Below are positions 25,048 to 34,297 of a stretch of 64,000 bases of DNA, piece by piece. How positions within the stretch are numbered: the stretch's first letter is position 1; the number at the start of each line of letters is the position of its first letter. The DNA comes from Actinomycetospora chiangmaiensis DSM 45062. Its GTDB lineage: Bacteria > Actinomycetota > Actinomycetes > Mycobacteriales > Pseudonocardiaceae. The stretch is from assembly GCF_000379625.1 (NCBI RefSeq), contig NZ_KB903243.1:310105-374104 (forward strand), given 5' to 3'. A model generated the notes under the pieces. The model searched no databases. It saw only the letters and a list, made by a program, of their open reading frames with translations, and had not been told where the DNA came from. Position numbers and translations under genes: made by a program.

Positions 25048-25479
25048 TCAGGAGCGCTCGGCGAGAGCGGTGAGGAGCGCCGCGAGGTGCGCGCGCTCGT
25101 CGTCGGGAAGGCGGTCGAGGAGATGGGCGCGGACGGCGGCCGCGTGCACCGGGCGCGCCGCCTCCGCAAGGTCGGACCCGGCCTCCGTGACAGCGACCTC
25201 GACGCCGCCCCCGACCCCGGCACGTGTGACCAGGCCGCGGCCGGCCATGCGCGTGAGCTGGTGCGAGAGCCGGCTGCGGTGCCAGCCGAGAGAGGTCGCG
25301 AGCTCGTTCTGCCGCTGGCACCCGCCGGCGTCGAGGAGGCGCGTGAGGATGCCGAAGTCGGGGTCGGACAGGCCGGTGGCGCGCGTGATGTCCTCGGCGA
25401 CCGCCGCCCGGACGGCCTCGCCGGCCCGCTTGAAGGCGTGCCAGAGCGCGATCTCGTCGTCGTCGAGTGGTGTTGTCAC
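25048..25479 (-). CDS. MarR-family transcriptional regulator
   Basis: About 143 residues from GTG 25479. The winged helix is visible in 'ELATSLGWHRSRLSHQLTRM' followed by 'GRGLVTRAGVGGGVEVAVTE'; the loop before the wing is Gly-rich where many MarR proteins have 'D-x-R'. It is divergent from the SDR gene with only 28 bp between start codons, so one bound site would block both promoters. Confidence 0.85.
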   Translation of the reverse strand: MTTPLDDDEIALWHAFKRAGEAVRAAVAEDITRATGLSDPDFGILTRLLDAGGCQRQNELATSLGWHRSRLSHQLTRMAGRGLVTRAGVGGGVEVAVTEAGSDLAEAARPVHAAAVRAHLLDRLPDDERAHLAALLTALAERS

Positions 25480-25516
25480 ATCAACCTCCGGGTGGCACGG
25501 TGGTGACATGACAACA
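25471..25516. promoter_or_regulatory. divergent MarR/SDR control region with TGTTGTCA/TGACAACA
   Basis: Eight-base inverted half-sites overlap the two start codons of the divergent genes, with 30 bp between them. This is compatible with MarR dimers at each promoter. Confidence 0.5.
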
Positions 25517-26242
25517 CGACAGGTGCTGGTGACCGGCGGCGGGCGCGGGATCGGTCTCGGCCTGGCGACCCGGTTCCACGCGCGGGGCGACCGGGTGATC
25601 GTCACGGCGCGCTCCGCAGCCGGCCTGGCGGACGCCGCGGCCGCCGGGCTGGAGACGGTCGAGGCCGACATGGCCCGGCCCGGGGACCGCGAGGCGCTGG
25701 CCGCGCACGTGCGGGCGGAGATGCCGGGGCTCGACCTCGTCGTGCAGAACGCGGGCGGGCAGCGCCGGGTCGGGCTGGCCGCGGACGACGCCCCGTGGGC
25801 GGAACGGCAGGCCGAGATCGACACGCTGCTGGCCGGCCCGGTCCACCTGGACGCGCTGCTGGTCCCGACCCTGCTCGCCCACGGCCGGCCCGCGACCGTG
25901 GTCGAGGTGACCTCGGGCGGCGCCGTCGTGCCCCAGCCGTTCGCGCCGCTCTACAGCGCCTCGAAGGCGGCGCTGCACCACTACGCGCTGCTCCTGCGCG
26001 CGTCGCTGGCGGACACCCCGGTGCGGGTCGTGGAACTGATGCCGCCGGCCGTCGCGACCGGCCTGGGCGGGGCGACCCACGGCGCCGACCTCGACGCCTT
26101 CTGCGACGTGGCCGTGGCCGGGATCGACCGGGGTGACGCCGTGGTCGGCTTCGGCCCGACGGCGTCGGGCGAGCTCCGCGCGCTGGTGACGGCCCAGCAG
26201 GAGCTGTTCGACCGGAGGGCCCGAGGCGTCCCCGTCGCCTGA
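25508..26242 (+). CDS. short-chain dehydrogenase/reductase
   Basis: 244 residues from ATG 25508. Classical SDR features are 'VTGGGRGIGLGLA' (cofactor loop), 'VQNAGG' in place of NNAG, the catalytic Ser in 'VEVTSGGAV' and the Tyr-x-x-x-Lys in 'LYSASKAALHH'. It resembles DltE-type oxidoreductases in its 'ELMPPAVAT' segment. Substrate unknown. It is controlled with the MarR gene by position. Confidence 0.88.
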   Translation: MTTRQVLVTGGGRGIGLGLATRFHARGDRVIVTARSAAGLADAAAAGLETVEADMARPGDREALAAHVRAEMPGLDLVVQNAGGQRRVGLAADDAPWAERQAEIDTLLAGPVHLDALLVPTLLAHGRPATVVEVTSGGAVVPQPFAPLYSASKAALHHYALLLRASLADTPVRVVELMPPAVATGLGGATHGADLDAFCDVAVAGIDRGDAVVGFGPTASGELRALVTAQQELFDRRARGVPVA

Positions 26243-26243
26243 A

Positions 26244-26278
26244 CGAACGGCACGCCCGCTCGGGCGACGTGCCGTTCG
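26244..26278. terminator. bidirectional terminator hairpin
   Basis: The 11-bp arms CGAACGGCACG/CGTGCCGTTCG flank a small CCCG-CT-CGGG inner stem. They sit between the convergent SDR (stop 26242) and ugd (stop 26294) genes. Confidence 0.75.
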
Positions 26279-26293
26279 CTCAGGTCAGGGGCA

Positions 26294-27658
26294 CTACTCC
26301 GCGATGTCCCCGTCCCCGCGGCGGCCGAGGCCGACGGCGGTGAGGCCGGCGCGGCGCAGCGTGGCCGGGTCGACGATGTTGCGGGTGTCGATGACGATCG
26401 GGCGCTTCACCGCGGTCGCGATCACCGACCAGTCCAGGGTGCGGAACATCGGCCACTCGGTGAGCACCAGCACCGCCTCCGCGCCCTGCGCCGCCGACAC
26501 CGCGTCCGCCGCGAGCGGCACCCCGTCGATCTCGGTCGGCGGGGCCGCACCGTCTCTGTTCTTGCTGCCCTCGACAAATGCCGGGTCGAAGCCGACCAGC
26601 TCCGCCCCCGCCTGACGCAGCAGCGCCGCGATCGCCAGGGCCGGGGAGTCGCGCAGGTCGTCGGTGCCGGCCTTGAACGTCAGCCCCAGCAGCGCCAGCC
26701 GCACCCGCGACAGCGACCCGGTCCGCTTCCCGGTCACCGCCAGGCGCACCTTGTCCACGATCCGCTGCCGCTGCCGGGTGTTCGTGTCGATCGTCGCCCG
26801 CAGCAGCCGGAACTCGAAGTCCGCCGAGTCCGCCACCTGCAGCAGCGCGTGGGTGTCCTTCGGCAGGCACGACCCGCCCCAGCCCGGACCCGGCGACAGG
26901 AACGCCTGCCCGATCCGCCGGTCGTAGCCGATCCCCTCGGTCACGTCCCCGATGTCGGCGCCGACCCGCTCGCACAGCTCGGCCATCGCGTTGACGTAGG
27001 ACAGCTTCATCGCCAGGAAGCAGTTCGCCGCGTACTTCATCAGCTCCGCCGACGCCGCGTCGGTCAGCACCGTCGGCGCACCCAGCCGCGCGTAGAGCGC
27101 CGCGACCCGCTCCGCGGCGTCCTGATTGTCCGACCCGACCACGATCCGGTCCGGACCCAGGAAGTCCTTGACCGCCGACCCCTCACGCAGGAACTCCGGG
27201 TTCGACACCACCGCCACGTCGGTGCGCTCGAGCAGCTCGGCGGTCCGCGCCGCGGTCCCCACCGGCACCGTCGACTTGTTCACCACCACCGTGCCCGGCG
27301 CCAGCTCCGCGCCGACCTCCTCGATCACCGACTCCACCGCACGCAGGTCGGCCACCCCACCCGCGCCCATCGGCGTCGGGACACAGAGGAAGAGCACCTC
27401 CGCGGGCCGACCGTCCTCGAACGAACCCAGCGCCGCCCCCGCGCCGACCACGAACGACAACCGGCCCGCCGAGGTCTGCTCGGCGACCAGCTCCGCCAGG
27501 TCCGGCTCCACGATGTCCACCACACCGCGACGCAGCCGTTCCACCTTGGCCGCGTCGATGTCCGCGCACACCACCTCGTGGCCCAACGACGCCAGACACG
27601 CCCCCGTCGTCAGCCCGACGTAGCCCGTCCCCACCACCATGACCCGCCGTGCGAACAC
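26294..27658 (-). CDS. ugd: UDP-glucose 6-dehydrogenase
   Basis: 454 residues. It oxidises UDP-glucose to UDP-glucuronate with two NAD+, feeding acidic polysaccharides. The NAD loop is 'VVGTGYVGLTTG' at the N-terminus, the catalytic Cys is in 'GGSCLPKD' (~residue 262) and the conserved Lys in 'FLAMKLSYVNAMAE'. I chose GTG 27658 because AGGAAGG lies 9 nt upstream; the GTG at 27667 would overlap that site. It is the first precursor enzyme of the minus-strand glycan block. Confidence 0.95.
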   Translation of the reverse strand: MFARRVMVVGTGYVGLTTGACLASLGHEVVCADIDAAKVERLRRGVVDIVEPDLAELVAEQTSAGRLSFVVGAGAALGSFEDGRPAEVLFLCVPTPMGAGGVADLRAVESVIEEVGAELAPGTVVVNKSTVPVGTAARTAELLERTDVAVVSNPEFLREGSAVKDFLGPDRIVVGSDNQDAAERVAALYARLGAPTVLTDAASAELMKYAANCFLAMKLSYVNAMAELCERVGADIGDVTEGIGYDRRIGQAFLSPGPGWGGSCLPKDTHALLQVADSADFEFRLLRATIDTNTRQRQRIVDKVRLAVTGKRTGSLSRVRLALLGLTFKAGTDDLRDSPALAIAALLRQAGAELVGFDPAFVEGSKNRDGAAPPTEIDGVPLAADAVSAAQGAEAVLVLTEWPMFRTLDWSVIATAVKRPIVIDTRNIVDPATLRRAGLTAVGLGRRGDGDIAE

Positions 27659-27731
27659 CCCTGGCACCCTTCCTCGGGATCGGTTCGGACGTCACCGTGC
27701 CAGATCACGGTGGGTGAGCGAGGAGTTGCGG

Positions 27732-29099
27732 CTAACTCGCGCCCGTGACGGCGTTCACGTAGTCCTGGCGGGTCGATCCCGACGACGGGTCGTCGAGCAC
27801 GCTCTCGAAGGCCAGGAAGAACGCCGCCAGCGCACACCCGCGGGCGTAGCCGGGGCTGCGCCGGATCTGCGCGGCCTCGGAGTCGGAGTTCGACGTGCCC
27901 CCGGTCTGCGCCGCGGGCGGGCCCGGGTTCTCCCCCACGGCGGCGAGCCCGGCCCGGGCGGCCTGGGCCCGGGCGAAGCGCAGGTTCGACCACGCGGCGA
28001 CGTTGGTCGAGGTCTGCGTGCTGGCCGTCGCGTCGGTGGACTGGCAGGTGTCCTGCGCGGGGTTCAGGCCGCGGGCGGTGACCGCGGTGGCGTCGTCGAC
28101 ACCGGTCAGGTCGACCACCACGGTGCTCGTGATGTTGCCGGCCATCACCGGGAACTGGTCCACGTAGTAGAGGCCGCGGCCCAGGGAGCCGTCGCGGTCC
28201 CCGCTGCCGTTCAGCAGGGCGTTCGTCGCGGTGGTGAGGTCGGCCGGGAGCACGCCCTTGCCCGGGGACGGGACGTGCACGGCGCCGGCGTAGCCGGCGG
28301 TGCGCAGCGTGTCGGCCTGGTCCTTGATCGCGTAGACCAGGGAGCGCTCGTACCAGAGGAACCAGTTCTGCGCGGCGGCGGCGGTCACGGCCGCGCCGTT
28401 CCAGGTCTTCGCACCGGGGATCCAGCCGGGCATCGGGGACTTCGGGGTGCCGGCGGCGAGGCCGGTGCCCTGCTGGGCGTCGGCGCCGTAGGCCCAGTAG
28501 CTCTGCAGGAAGCCGGTGCCGGACTCGTTCGGGCCGGGGAAGCCGATCTCGCCCGCGGCGCTGGTGCCGACGCGGATGCCGTCGAGGCGCGAGACCGGGA
28601 GCTTCGCGACGATGCGCGTGAGGTAGTCGTCCTGCGCGCTCCGAACGGCCGCGGAGAAGATCGTGTCGACGGCGCCGGTGTTCGGGGTGTTGCCCTTCTG
28701 GTCCACCAGCGTCGCCCCGGCGAGCTGCCGCACCCACGACGGCGGGTACTGCGTGCCGGTCCCGAGCACCACGCGGATGCCGGCGTTCAGGCAGGCCGTC
28801 ACGCGGGAGGCGAGGTCGGTGACGTAGTCGGTGCTCTCGGCGGTGGCCGAGGTCGGCAGCCACCGGTCCCAGTACGCCTCGACCTCGACGAGCCCGATCC
28901 CCGCGGCCTGGTTGGCCGCGATGTCGGAGGAGCTGCAGCTGGAGGCCATGAGCCCCCAGGACGGGTCGGTGGCGGCCCGGGCGGCGGGCGGCCGCTGGCC
29001 GAGGAGCAGGAGCGGGACGAGGGCGAGCAGGACGACGGCGACGCGGAGGCCTCGGGGGGCGCGCAGCGGTCGGGCGAGGGTGAGCACGATCCCTGCCAT
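27732..29099 (-). CDS. secreted GH-like (TIM-barrel) protein, copy 1
   Basis: About 455 residues from ATG 29099 (ATG/GTG further upstream possible). A signal peptide spans ~1-45 with a hydrophobic core 'VAVVLLALVPLLLLG' and a cut after 'ARA'. The mature part begins 'WGLMASSCSSSDIAANQAAG' and contains 'EVEAYWDRWLP', 'EIGFPGPNE' and 'NWFLWYERSLVYAIK', suggestive of a beta-galactosidase/GH42-like barrel with Glu near strand ends; this is tentative. It is nearly collinear with the next gene. It may trim or remodel the exported glycan. Confidence 0.6.
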   Translation of the reverse strand: MAGIVLTLARPLRAPRGLRVAVVLLALVPLLLLGQRPPAARAATDPSWGLMASSCSSSDIAANQAAGIGLVEVEAYWDRWLPTSATAESTDYVTDLASRVTACLNAGIRVVLGTGTQYPPSWVRQLAGATLVDQKGNTPNTGAVDTIFSAAVRSAQDDYLTRIVAKLPVSRLDGIRVGTSAAGEIGFPGPNESGTGFLQSYWAYGADAQQGTGLAAGTPKSPMPGWIPGAKTWNGAAVTAAAAQNWFLWYERSLVYAIKDQADTLRTAGYAGAVHVPSPGKGVLPADLTTATNALLNGSGDRDGSLGRGLYYVDQFPVMAGNITSTVVVDLTGVDDATAVTARGLNPAQDTCQSTDATASTQTSTNVAAWSNLRFARAQAARAGLAAVGENPGPPAAQTGGTSNSDSEAAQIRRSPGYARGCALAAFFLAFESVLDDPSSGSTRQDYVNAVTGAS

Positions 29100-29192
29100 C
29101 GCGGCGTCCGGGCACGGATGGCACACCTCGGCGGCCGCGTCGTTCGGACGGCCGAACGGTTCCACGCGGACGGCCCAGCACCTCCTCCGGAT

Positions 29193-29225
29193 CTACTCCG
29201 AGCGTGAATCCCCTGCTCGGAGTAG
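29193..29225. terminator. 10-bp-arm hairpin between the paralogues
   Basis: Perfect arms CTACTCCGAG/CTCGGAGTAG with a 13-nt loop lie 139 bp past the stop of copy 2 and upstream of copy 1. It could be a terminator or, from its distance, an operator for copy 1. Confidence 0.55.
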
Positions 29226-29319
29226 CGATGGATCTCGGGCCCCCGCCCCTCGGGCGAGCAGGACCGCACGCGCCGGCCCGCCCCGGGCCGCTGCCGCTCA
29301 GCCTGGCCGAGCCGCGGGA

Positions 29320-29333
29320 CCCGTCGTCGGGAA
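29320..29333 (-). repeat. interspersed 14-mer TTCCCGACGACGGG
   Basis: The only exact copy on the minus strand and one of two exact copies outside coding sequence, located between the two secreted paralogues. Confidence 0.6.
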
Positions 29334-29363
29334 CGGGGACGGAAACCGCCCGGACCGGTGACG

Positions 29364-30680
29364 TCAGCCGAGCACGGCGCGCCGGTAGTCGTCGCGGGTC
29401 ACGCCCCAGCGGGGATCGTCCATCGTCCACTCGAAGGCCACGAGCAGGACGGCGAGTCGGCAGCCGCGGGCGTAGCCGGGCGACCGGGCGATCTGGTCGG
29501 CGAGGGAGTCGGAGTACGAGGTGCCGCCGGTCTGCGCCGCCGGCGGACCGGGGTTCTCCCCCACCGCCGCCAGGTCGGCGCGCGCGGCCTGGGCGCGGGC
29601 GAAGCGCAGGTTCGACCACAGCTGCACCGGGGTGCCGGCGGCGACGCTGGCGGCCGGGTCGCCGTCCTGGCAGGCGTCCTGCGGCGGGGACTGGCGGCGG
29701 GCGAGGACGGCGGTGCCGTCGTCGACGCCGGTGAGGTCGACGACGAGCTTCGACGTGCTCCCGGCCAGCACCGCGAACTGGTCGGGGTAGTCCAGCCCGC
29801 GCCCGAGCGAGCCGTCGCGGTCACCGGTGCCGTTCAGCAGCGCGGCGGTGGCCGTCGTCAGGTCGGCGGGGAGCACTCCCTTACCCGGCGCGGGGAGGTG
29901 GACCGCGCCGGTGTACCCCGCGGCGCGCAGCGCGTCGTGCTGTGCCCTCACCGCCGTGGTCAGGGAGCGGGAGTACCAGAGGAACCAGGAGCGGGCGGCC
30001 GCGGCCGTGACGGTGCGGCCCTGCCACGTGCGCTGGCCGGGGACCCAGCCCGGCATCGGCGACCGGGCCGCCCCCGGCGCGAGGCCCGTGCCCTGCTGAG
30101 CGGCCGGCGAGAAGGCCCACCAGCTCTGCAGGAACCCGTCGCCGGCCTCGTTCGGGCCGGGGAAGCCGATCTCGCCCTGTGCGCTCGTGCCGATCCGGAT
30201 CGCCTCGATCCGGCTCGACGGCAGGTCGGCCACCAACCGCTTCAGGTAGTCGGTCTGGGCGGCCCGCACCGTGGCGGAGAAGACCGTGTCGAGGGCGCCG
30301 GTGGCCGGCTTCCCCCGCTGGTCCACGAACCTCGACCCGGACAGCGCCCGCACCCACGCCGGCGGGTACTGCAGCCCGGGCCCGAGCACCACGCGCAGGC
30401 CCGCGTCGAGGCACCGGGTGATCCGGGCGCGCAGGTCGGCGACGTACGCCGTGTCGACCACCCCGGACCGGGCGGGGAGGTAGCGGTCCCAGTAGGCCTC
30501 GACCTCGACGACCCCGAGGCCGTAGGCCCGGTTCGCCGCGACCGAGGACTCCGTGCACGAGGAGTCGACGAACCCCCACGCCGGCCCCTCGGCCGCCTGC
30601 GCCCGCCCGGCGGGGAGGGCGAGGGAGACCAGGACCGCGGCGACGAGCGCGGCGGGCAGCAGACGCACGGCTCGCGACAC
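29364..30680 (-). CDS. secreted GH-like (TIM-barrel) protein, copy 2
   Basis: 438 residues. GTG 30680 has GGAGG 5 nt upstream. A signal peptide of ~30 residues ('LLPAALVAAVLVSLALPAG') precedes a mature domain matching copy 1: 'EVEAYWDRYLP', 'GEIGFPGPNEAGDGFLQSWW', 'WFLWYSRSLTTAV' and 'RFARAQAARADLAAVGENPG'. The pair arose by tandem duplication. Both C-termini carry a 'SPGYARGC' segment, so a conserved Cys is present. Substrate unknown. Confidence 0.6.
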   Translation of the reverse strand: MSRAVRLLPAALVAAVLVSLALPAGRAQAAEGPAWGFVDSSCTESSVAANRAYGLGVVEVEAYWDRYLPARSGVVDTAYVADLRARITRCLDAGLRVVLGPGLQYPPAWVRALSGSRFVDQRGKPATGALDTVFSATVRAAQTDYLKRLVADLPSSRIEAIRIGTSAQGEIGFPGPNEAGDGFLQSWWAFSPAAQQGTGLAPGAARSPMPGWVPGQRTWQGRTVTAAAARSWFLWYSRSLTTAVRAQHDALRAAGYTGAVHLPAPGKGVLPADLTTATAALLNGTGDRDGSLGRGLDYPDQFAVLAGSTSKLVVDLTGVDDGTAVLARRQSPPQDACQDGDPAASVAAGTPVQLWSNLRFARAQAARADLAAVGENPGPPAAQTGGTSYSDSLADQIARSPGYARGCRLAVLLVAFEWTMDDPRWGVTRDDYRRAVLG

Positions 30681-30744
30681 GCGGGCCTCCGATCGGGGAC
30701 GGCTGACACCGGAGGCGTCAGCGTGTCACCCGTTCAGCCCATCA

Positions 30745-30764
30745 GAGACCGAAAGACCGGTCTC
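30745..30764. terminator. GAGACC/GGTCTC hairpin
   Basis: Six-base arms with an 8-nt loop, 49 bp past the acyltransferase stop and ahead of copy 2 of the secreted protein. Confidence 0.4.
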
Positions 30765-30812
30765 GATCATGTCTCGATTGCTCCGTTCGGGACCTTCGGC
30801 GGACCAGGAAGG

Positions 30813-32042
30813 TCATCGGGCCTCACTCCGGTGAGCACCCGGTGTCCGAGCCGGTGCGCTCTCCGGGCCGCGCTCCACCGCGGCCTCGATGCGTTCCTCC
30901 ACGGGCTTCACCGGCGCGGCCGGGGCGCGCTTCACGAGGCGGCGCATCGCCTTCTGGGCCGGCCGTTCGACGACCACGTAGGCCAGCCACGCCAGGACGA
31001 ACGCGCCGAGCACCAGCAGGACGATGCCGAGGACGCCCCACCCCGACCCGGGGAACGTCCGGGGGTTGATCAGCAGCGACGCCGCGAGGATCCACGGCAC
31101 GTGGACGAGGAAGAGCGCGACGCTGTACTCGCCGCCGATCATCGACACCCGGGTGGAGAGGAAGCGGTCGAACGCGCCGCGACGCTGCGCGAGGGCCGGC
31201 ACCACGAGACCGATGAACGGCAGCGCGTACATCGTCGGGACACCCAGCAGCGAGGTGGCGACGATGGCGGCGAAGGCGACCACGGCGACGGGACCGGTCA
31301 CCCGCCCGAGCCACGCCGGGATGCGGGACCCGACGGTGGTGAGCTGGTAGAGGGCGCACCCGGCGAGGAACCCGCCGAACGCCCGCGGCAGCGGCATGCT
31401 GTAGGTGATGGTGCCGTCGTCGAACCCGATGATCGAGTAGATGACCAGCGGGATCGCGCAGGCCACGAGGTAGCCGACCAGGCACGCGGCCGGGGTGCGC
31501 AGCCGCTGCACCAGCGGCAGGAGCAGCGGGAGCACCAGGTAGCAGGCCCACTCCGCCGAGAGCGACCAGACCGGGCCGTTCCAGGTCAGGGCGTGCGCGC
31601 CGCCCCAGCCCGAGGTCAGCGTGAGCTGGCGGAACAGGTCCCAGGTGAGGTTGCCGCCGTGCGGGATCTCGCGGCCGACCGCGCGGAACGCGAGGACCGC
31701 GGCCACCATCGCGGCGAGCACCGCGAGGTGCACCGGGTAGAAGCGCGAGAGCCGGGCCCAGAGGAACTTCCCGAAGGTGGCCCGGCCCGGCCAGCGCGCG
31801 AACGTCCGTGCGTAGCCCGAGCTGATGACGAAGCCCGAGAGGACGAAGAAGAGGTCGAGCGCCACGTAGCCGTGGTGCCAGACGGGCAGGAAGAAGCCCG
31901 CCGTGCCGGGGACCATCGCGACCGCGAACGGCGCGACGTGGACCGCGACGACGACGAGCGCGAGGTAGCCGCGGATGCCGACCAGGCTCGGGATGAGCCC
32001 GGTCGGCGCCGGGGCGGCAGCGGTGCGGGAGTGCGTGGGCAT
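30813..32042 (-). CDS. acyltransferase family 3 membrane protein
   Basis: 409 residues. ATG 32042 has AGGAG 5 nt upstream. About ten transmembrane helices; 'HGYVALDLFFVLSGFVISSG' is the hallmark of acyltransferase_3 (OafA/ExoZ type), which O-acylates exported sugars using cytoplasmic acyl-CoA. 'SAEWACYLVLPLLLPL' is a second conserved block. A ~50-residue charged C-terminal tail is present. It sits directly after the GT-C gene and likely acetylates or succinylates the glycan made by this cluster. Confidence 0.85.
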   Translation of the reverse strand: MPTHSRTAAAPAPTGLIPSLVGIRGYLALVVVAVHVAPFAVAMVPGTAGFFLPVWHHGYVALDLFFVLSGFVISSGYARTFARWPGRATFGKFLWARLSRFYPVHLAVLAAMVAAVLAFRAVGREIPHGGNLTWDLFRQLTLTSGWGGAHALTWNGPVWSLSAEWACYLVLPLLLPLVQRLRTPAACLVGYLVACAIPLVIYSIIGFDDGTITYSMPLPRAFGGFLAGCALYQLTTVGSRIPAWLGRVTGPVAVVAFAAIVATSLLGVPTMYALPFIGLVVPALAQRRGAFDRFLSTRVSMIGGEYSVALFLVHVPWILAASLLINPRTFPGSGWGVLGIVLLVLGAFVLAWLAYVVVERPAQKAMRRLVKRAPAAPVKPVEERIEAAVERGPESAPARTPGAHRSEAR

Positions 32043-32050
32043 CGTCGCTC

Positions 32051-34297
32051 CTAGCCTTGGGGACCGAGTCCGATGGGGGCCGAGCCGTCGAGCGGCCGGC
32101 CGAAGTCGTAGACCTTGAGGTCGCCCGCGGTGCGGCCGTGGGCGAGGAAGACCACCGGGTAGCGCCGGTCGAGGTCGGCGATGGCGGCGGGCGTGACGTC
32201 GGCGAGGCCGAGCTCGGAGAGCTGCGTCGAGACGACGCCGTAGCGGGAGTTCGAGGCGCGGGCGTCGGCGATGTCGCGCAGCGGGAACACGCCGTAGCCG
32301 GGCATGACGAACTGCGCGGTGTGCTCCCCCAGCGCGATGTGGGTCGTCCTCGGGTCGACGTTCGCGAAGAGCCAGGCCGAGAACAGGCTGTAGGTGTCGT
32401 CGGTCTGGGACCGGATGTTCCACCAGATCCCACCGGAGGCGAGGAGCACCGCGGCGACGAGCGTGAGGGCGATGCCCGCGACCCAGCGGCGGGCGCGGGC
32501 GGCCCGCGTCACGAGCAGGCCGGCGACCACCGAGAGCGGCACGGCGAGCAGGTAGAACGTCTGTTCCTCGACCTCGCCGAGGCCGAAGGTGTAGGTGATC
32601 GCGCCGAGCACGCCGGCGATCCAGCAGACCATGACGGCGAGCGCGTGCTCGCCGGGCGCGCGGACGCGCCCGCCGAGGTCGCGGGGGTCGGCGAAGCGGT
32701 CACCCGGCTCGCCGCGGATCCGCAGCGAGCGCCAGGACAGCAGGACCACCCAGGCCGCGAAGACCGACGCGGCGCCGATGAGCACGTAGGACGTCCCGGT
32801 CAGGCTCAGGTTCGCCGCGATGCGACTCGAGAACGACGGGGCGTTCGCGGAGCTGAACCCGGTCTGCTTGACCAGCCCGACCGCCCGGAGGACCCCGCCG
32901 AAGGTCTGGTCGGCCCAGCCGAGGAAGCGGCCGGTGACCACGGTCCAGAGCACGTAGCAGAGGTAGAAGCCGACCTCGCAGCCGAACACCGTCACCGCCT
33001 CCCGGCGGCGTAGACCCCACGAGAACACCAGCATGATCAGCAGCGGGAGGCCGGTCACGAGACCCGCGTTGGTCTTCGTCGTGATCGAGAGGCCCCAGAA
33101 CAGGCCGCCGACGACGAGCAGCACCCACCGCCGGCGTCCGGTCGGCGCCTCGGCCGCGAGGAGCACGCAGAACAGCCCGGCGAGGACCCCGAAGAGCATC
33201 GGCGCCTCGAGCATGAGGCGGCTGTCGAAGCGGATGACGAACGGGTCGAGGGCGTAGAAGGCCCCCGCGACGAGCGCCGCCCAGCGCGGGACCACCCGGC
33301 GGGCACAGGCGACGACGAGCGCGGTGTTCGCCGCCCCGAACAGCAGGTTGGCGGGGCGCAGCGAGAGCACGAACTCCACGGTCATGCTCGTCTGCGGGGC
33401 GCTGATGAAGCGGCTGAAGTAGAGGAACGCGAGCGGCGGGTGCAGGAAGAACGGCGCGTTGAACAGCTGCGGACCGGTGCCCTCGGCGAAGGAGTTCGCG
33501 ACGTCGGCGTACTGCACCTCGTCCATGAACAGCTCGTAGGCCGAGTGCTGGTCGTAGCCGCGCAGCACCACCGCGACGGCGACGAGCACGAGCGTCGACA
33601 GCCCGAACACGAGGCTCGGCCGGCGCCCGGGCAGCGCGCCGCCGAACGGCCGCGTGCCGTAGAGGACCGCGGTGAGCCGGGCGCCGGGCTCCCGGGAGAA
33701 GCGGCGCACCAGACCCGCCGTCGGGCGGTGGACGAGCAGGAAGGTGCCGAGGACCGCGAGCAGGTCGCGCACCCGCCACTCGATCCCGGCGAGGCCGCCG
33801 GGGCGGACGCGGGTCGGTCCGGGCGCGGTGACGAGGACGCGGCCCAGGGGCGGGGTGACGCCCGGCGGGAGCCGGCGCCGACGGTGCCGGGGCCGGGCGG
33901 GCGGCGGGGTGCCGCCGCGGTGCCCGGGCGAGGACGCCCGGTGCCGCCCGCCCCCGCGCGCGGTGGTGAGCGGGCCCGTTCCCGACGCCGGGTCCCCGCC
34001 GGCGGCGTGCCGGCCGCCGGTCGGGGTCGGGGTGGTGTCCTCGGCCGGACCCGACGGGTCCACCCGGTAGCCGCGCCGTGCCCGGGAGCGGTGGGCGGCC
34101 CCGTCGGGGTCGAGGGTCGGCACGCCCGCGTGCCGCGGTGCCCCCGAGCGGTGGGTCGTCGCCCCGCCGTCGGCCCGGAAGGCGGCGGACAGCGCCTCCG
34201 CCGCCGCCGGCGGGCCCCACCGGCCGTCGGGACCCGCCGTCCGCACCCGCCTGGGGTCCCGGCGCAGGCGGACGAGCGGTACCGAGCTGTCGGTCAC
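32051..34297 (-). CDS. GT-C (GT39-like) membrane glycosyltransferase
   Basis: 748 residues. The first ~170 are a long basic, Pro/Arg-rich cytoplasmic region, unusual for the family. About eleven membrane helices follow, with 'FMDEVQYADVANSFAEG' in the first outer loop, whose acidic pair is the GT-C catalytic signature. Such enzymes use polyprenyl-phosphate sugars on the outer face of the membrane. The start (GTG) overlaps the stop of the fusion gene by 4 bp, and 8 bp separate its end from the acyltransferase. Confidence 0.8.
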   Translation of the reverse strand: MTDSSVPLVRLRRDPRRVRTAGPDGRWGPPAAAEALSAAFRADGGATTHRSGAPRHAGVPTLDPDGAAHRSRARRGYRVDPSGPAEDTTPTPTGGRHAAGGDPASGTGPLTTARGGGRHRASSPGHRGGTPPPARPRHRRRRLPPGVTPPLGRVLVTAPGPTRVRPGGLAGIEWRVRDLLAVLGTFLLVHRPTAGLVRRFSREPGARLTAVLYGTRPFGGALPGRRPSLVFGLSTLVLVAVAVVLRGYDQHSAYELFMDEVQYADVANSFAEGTGPQLFNAPFFLHPPLAFLYFSRFISAPQTSMTVEFVLSLRPANLLFGAANTALVVACARRVVPRWAALVAGAFYALDPFVIRFDSRLMLEAPMLFGVLAGLFCVLLAAEAPTGRRRWVLLVVGGLFWGLSITTKTNAGLVTGLPLLIMLVFSWGLRRREAVTVFGCEVGFYLCYVLWTVVTGRFLGWADQTFGGVLRAVGLVKQTGFSSANAPSFSSRIAANLSLTGTSYVLIGAASVFAAWVVLLSWRSLRIRGEPGDRFADPRDLGGRVRAPGEHALAVMVCWIAGVLGAITYTFGLGEVEEQTFYLLAVPLSVVAGLLVTRAARARRWVAGIALTLVAAVLLASGGIWWNIRSQTDDTYSLFSAWLFANVDPRTTHIALGEHTAQFVMPGYGVFPLRDIADARASNSRYGVVSTQLSELGLADVTPAAIADLDRRYPVVFLAHGRTAGDLKVYDFGRPLDGSAPIGLGPQG

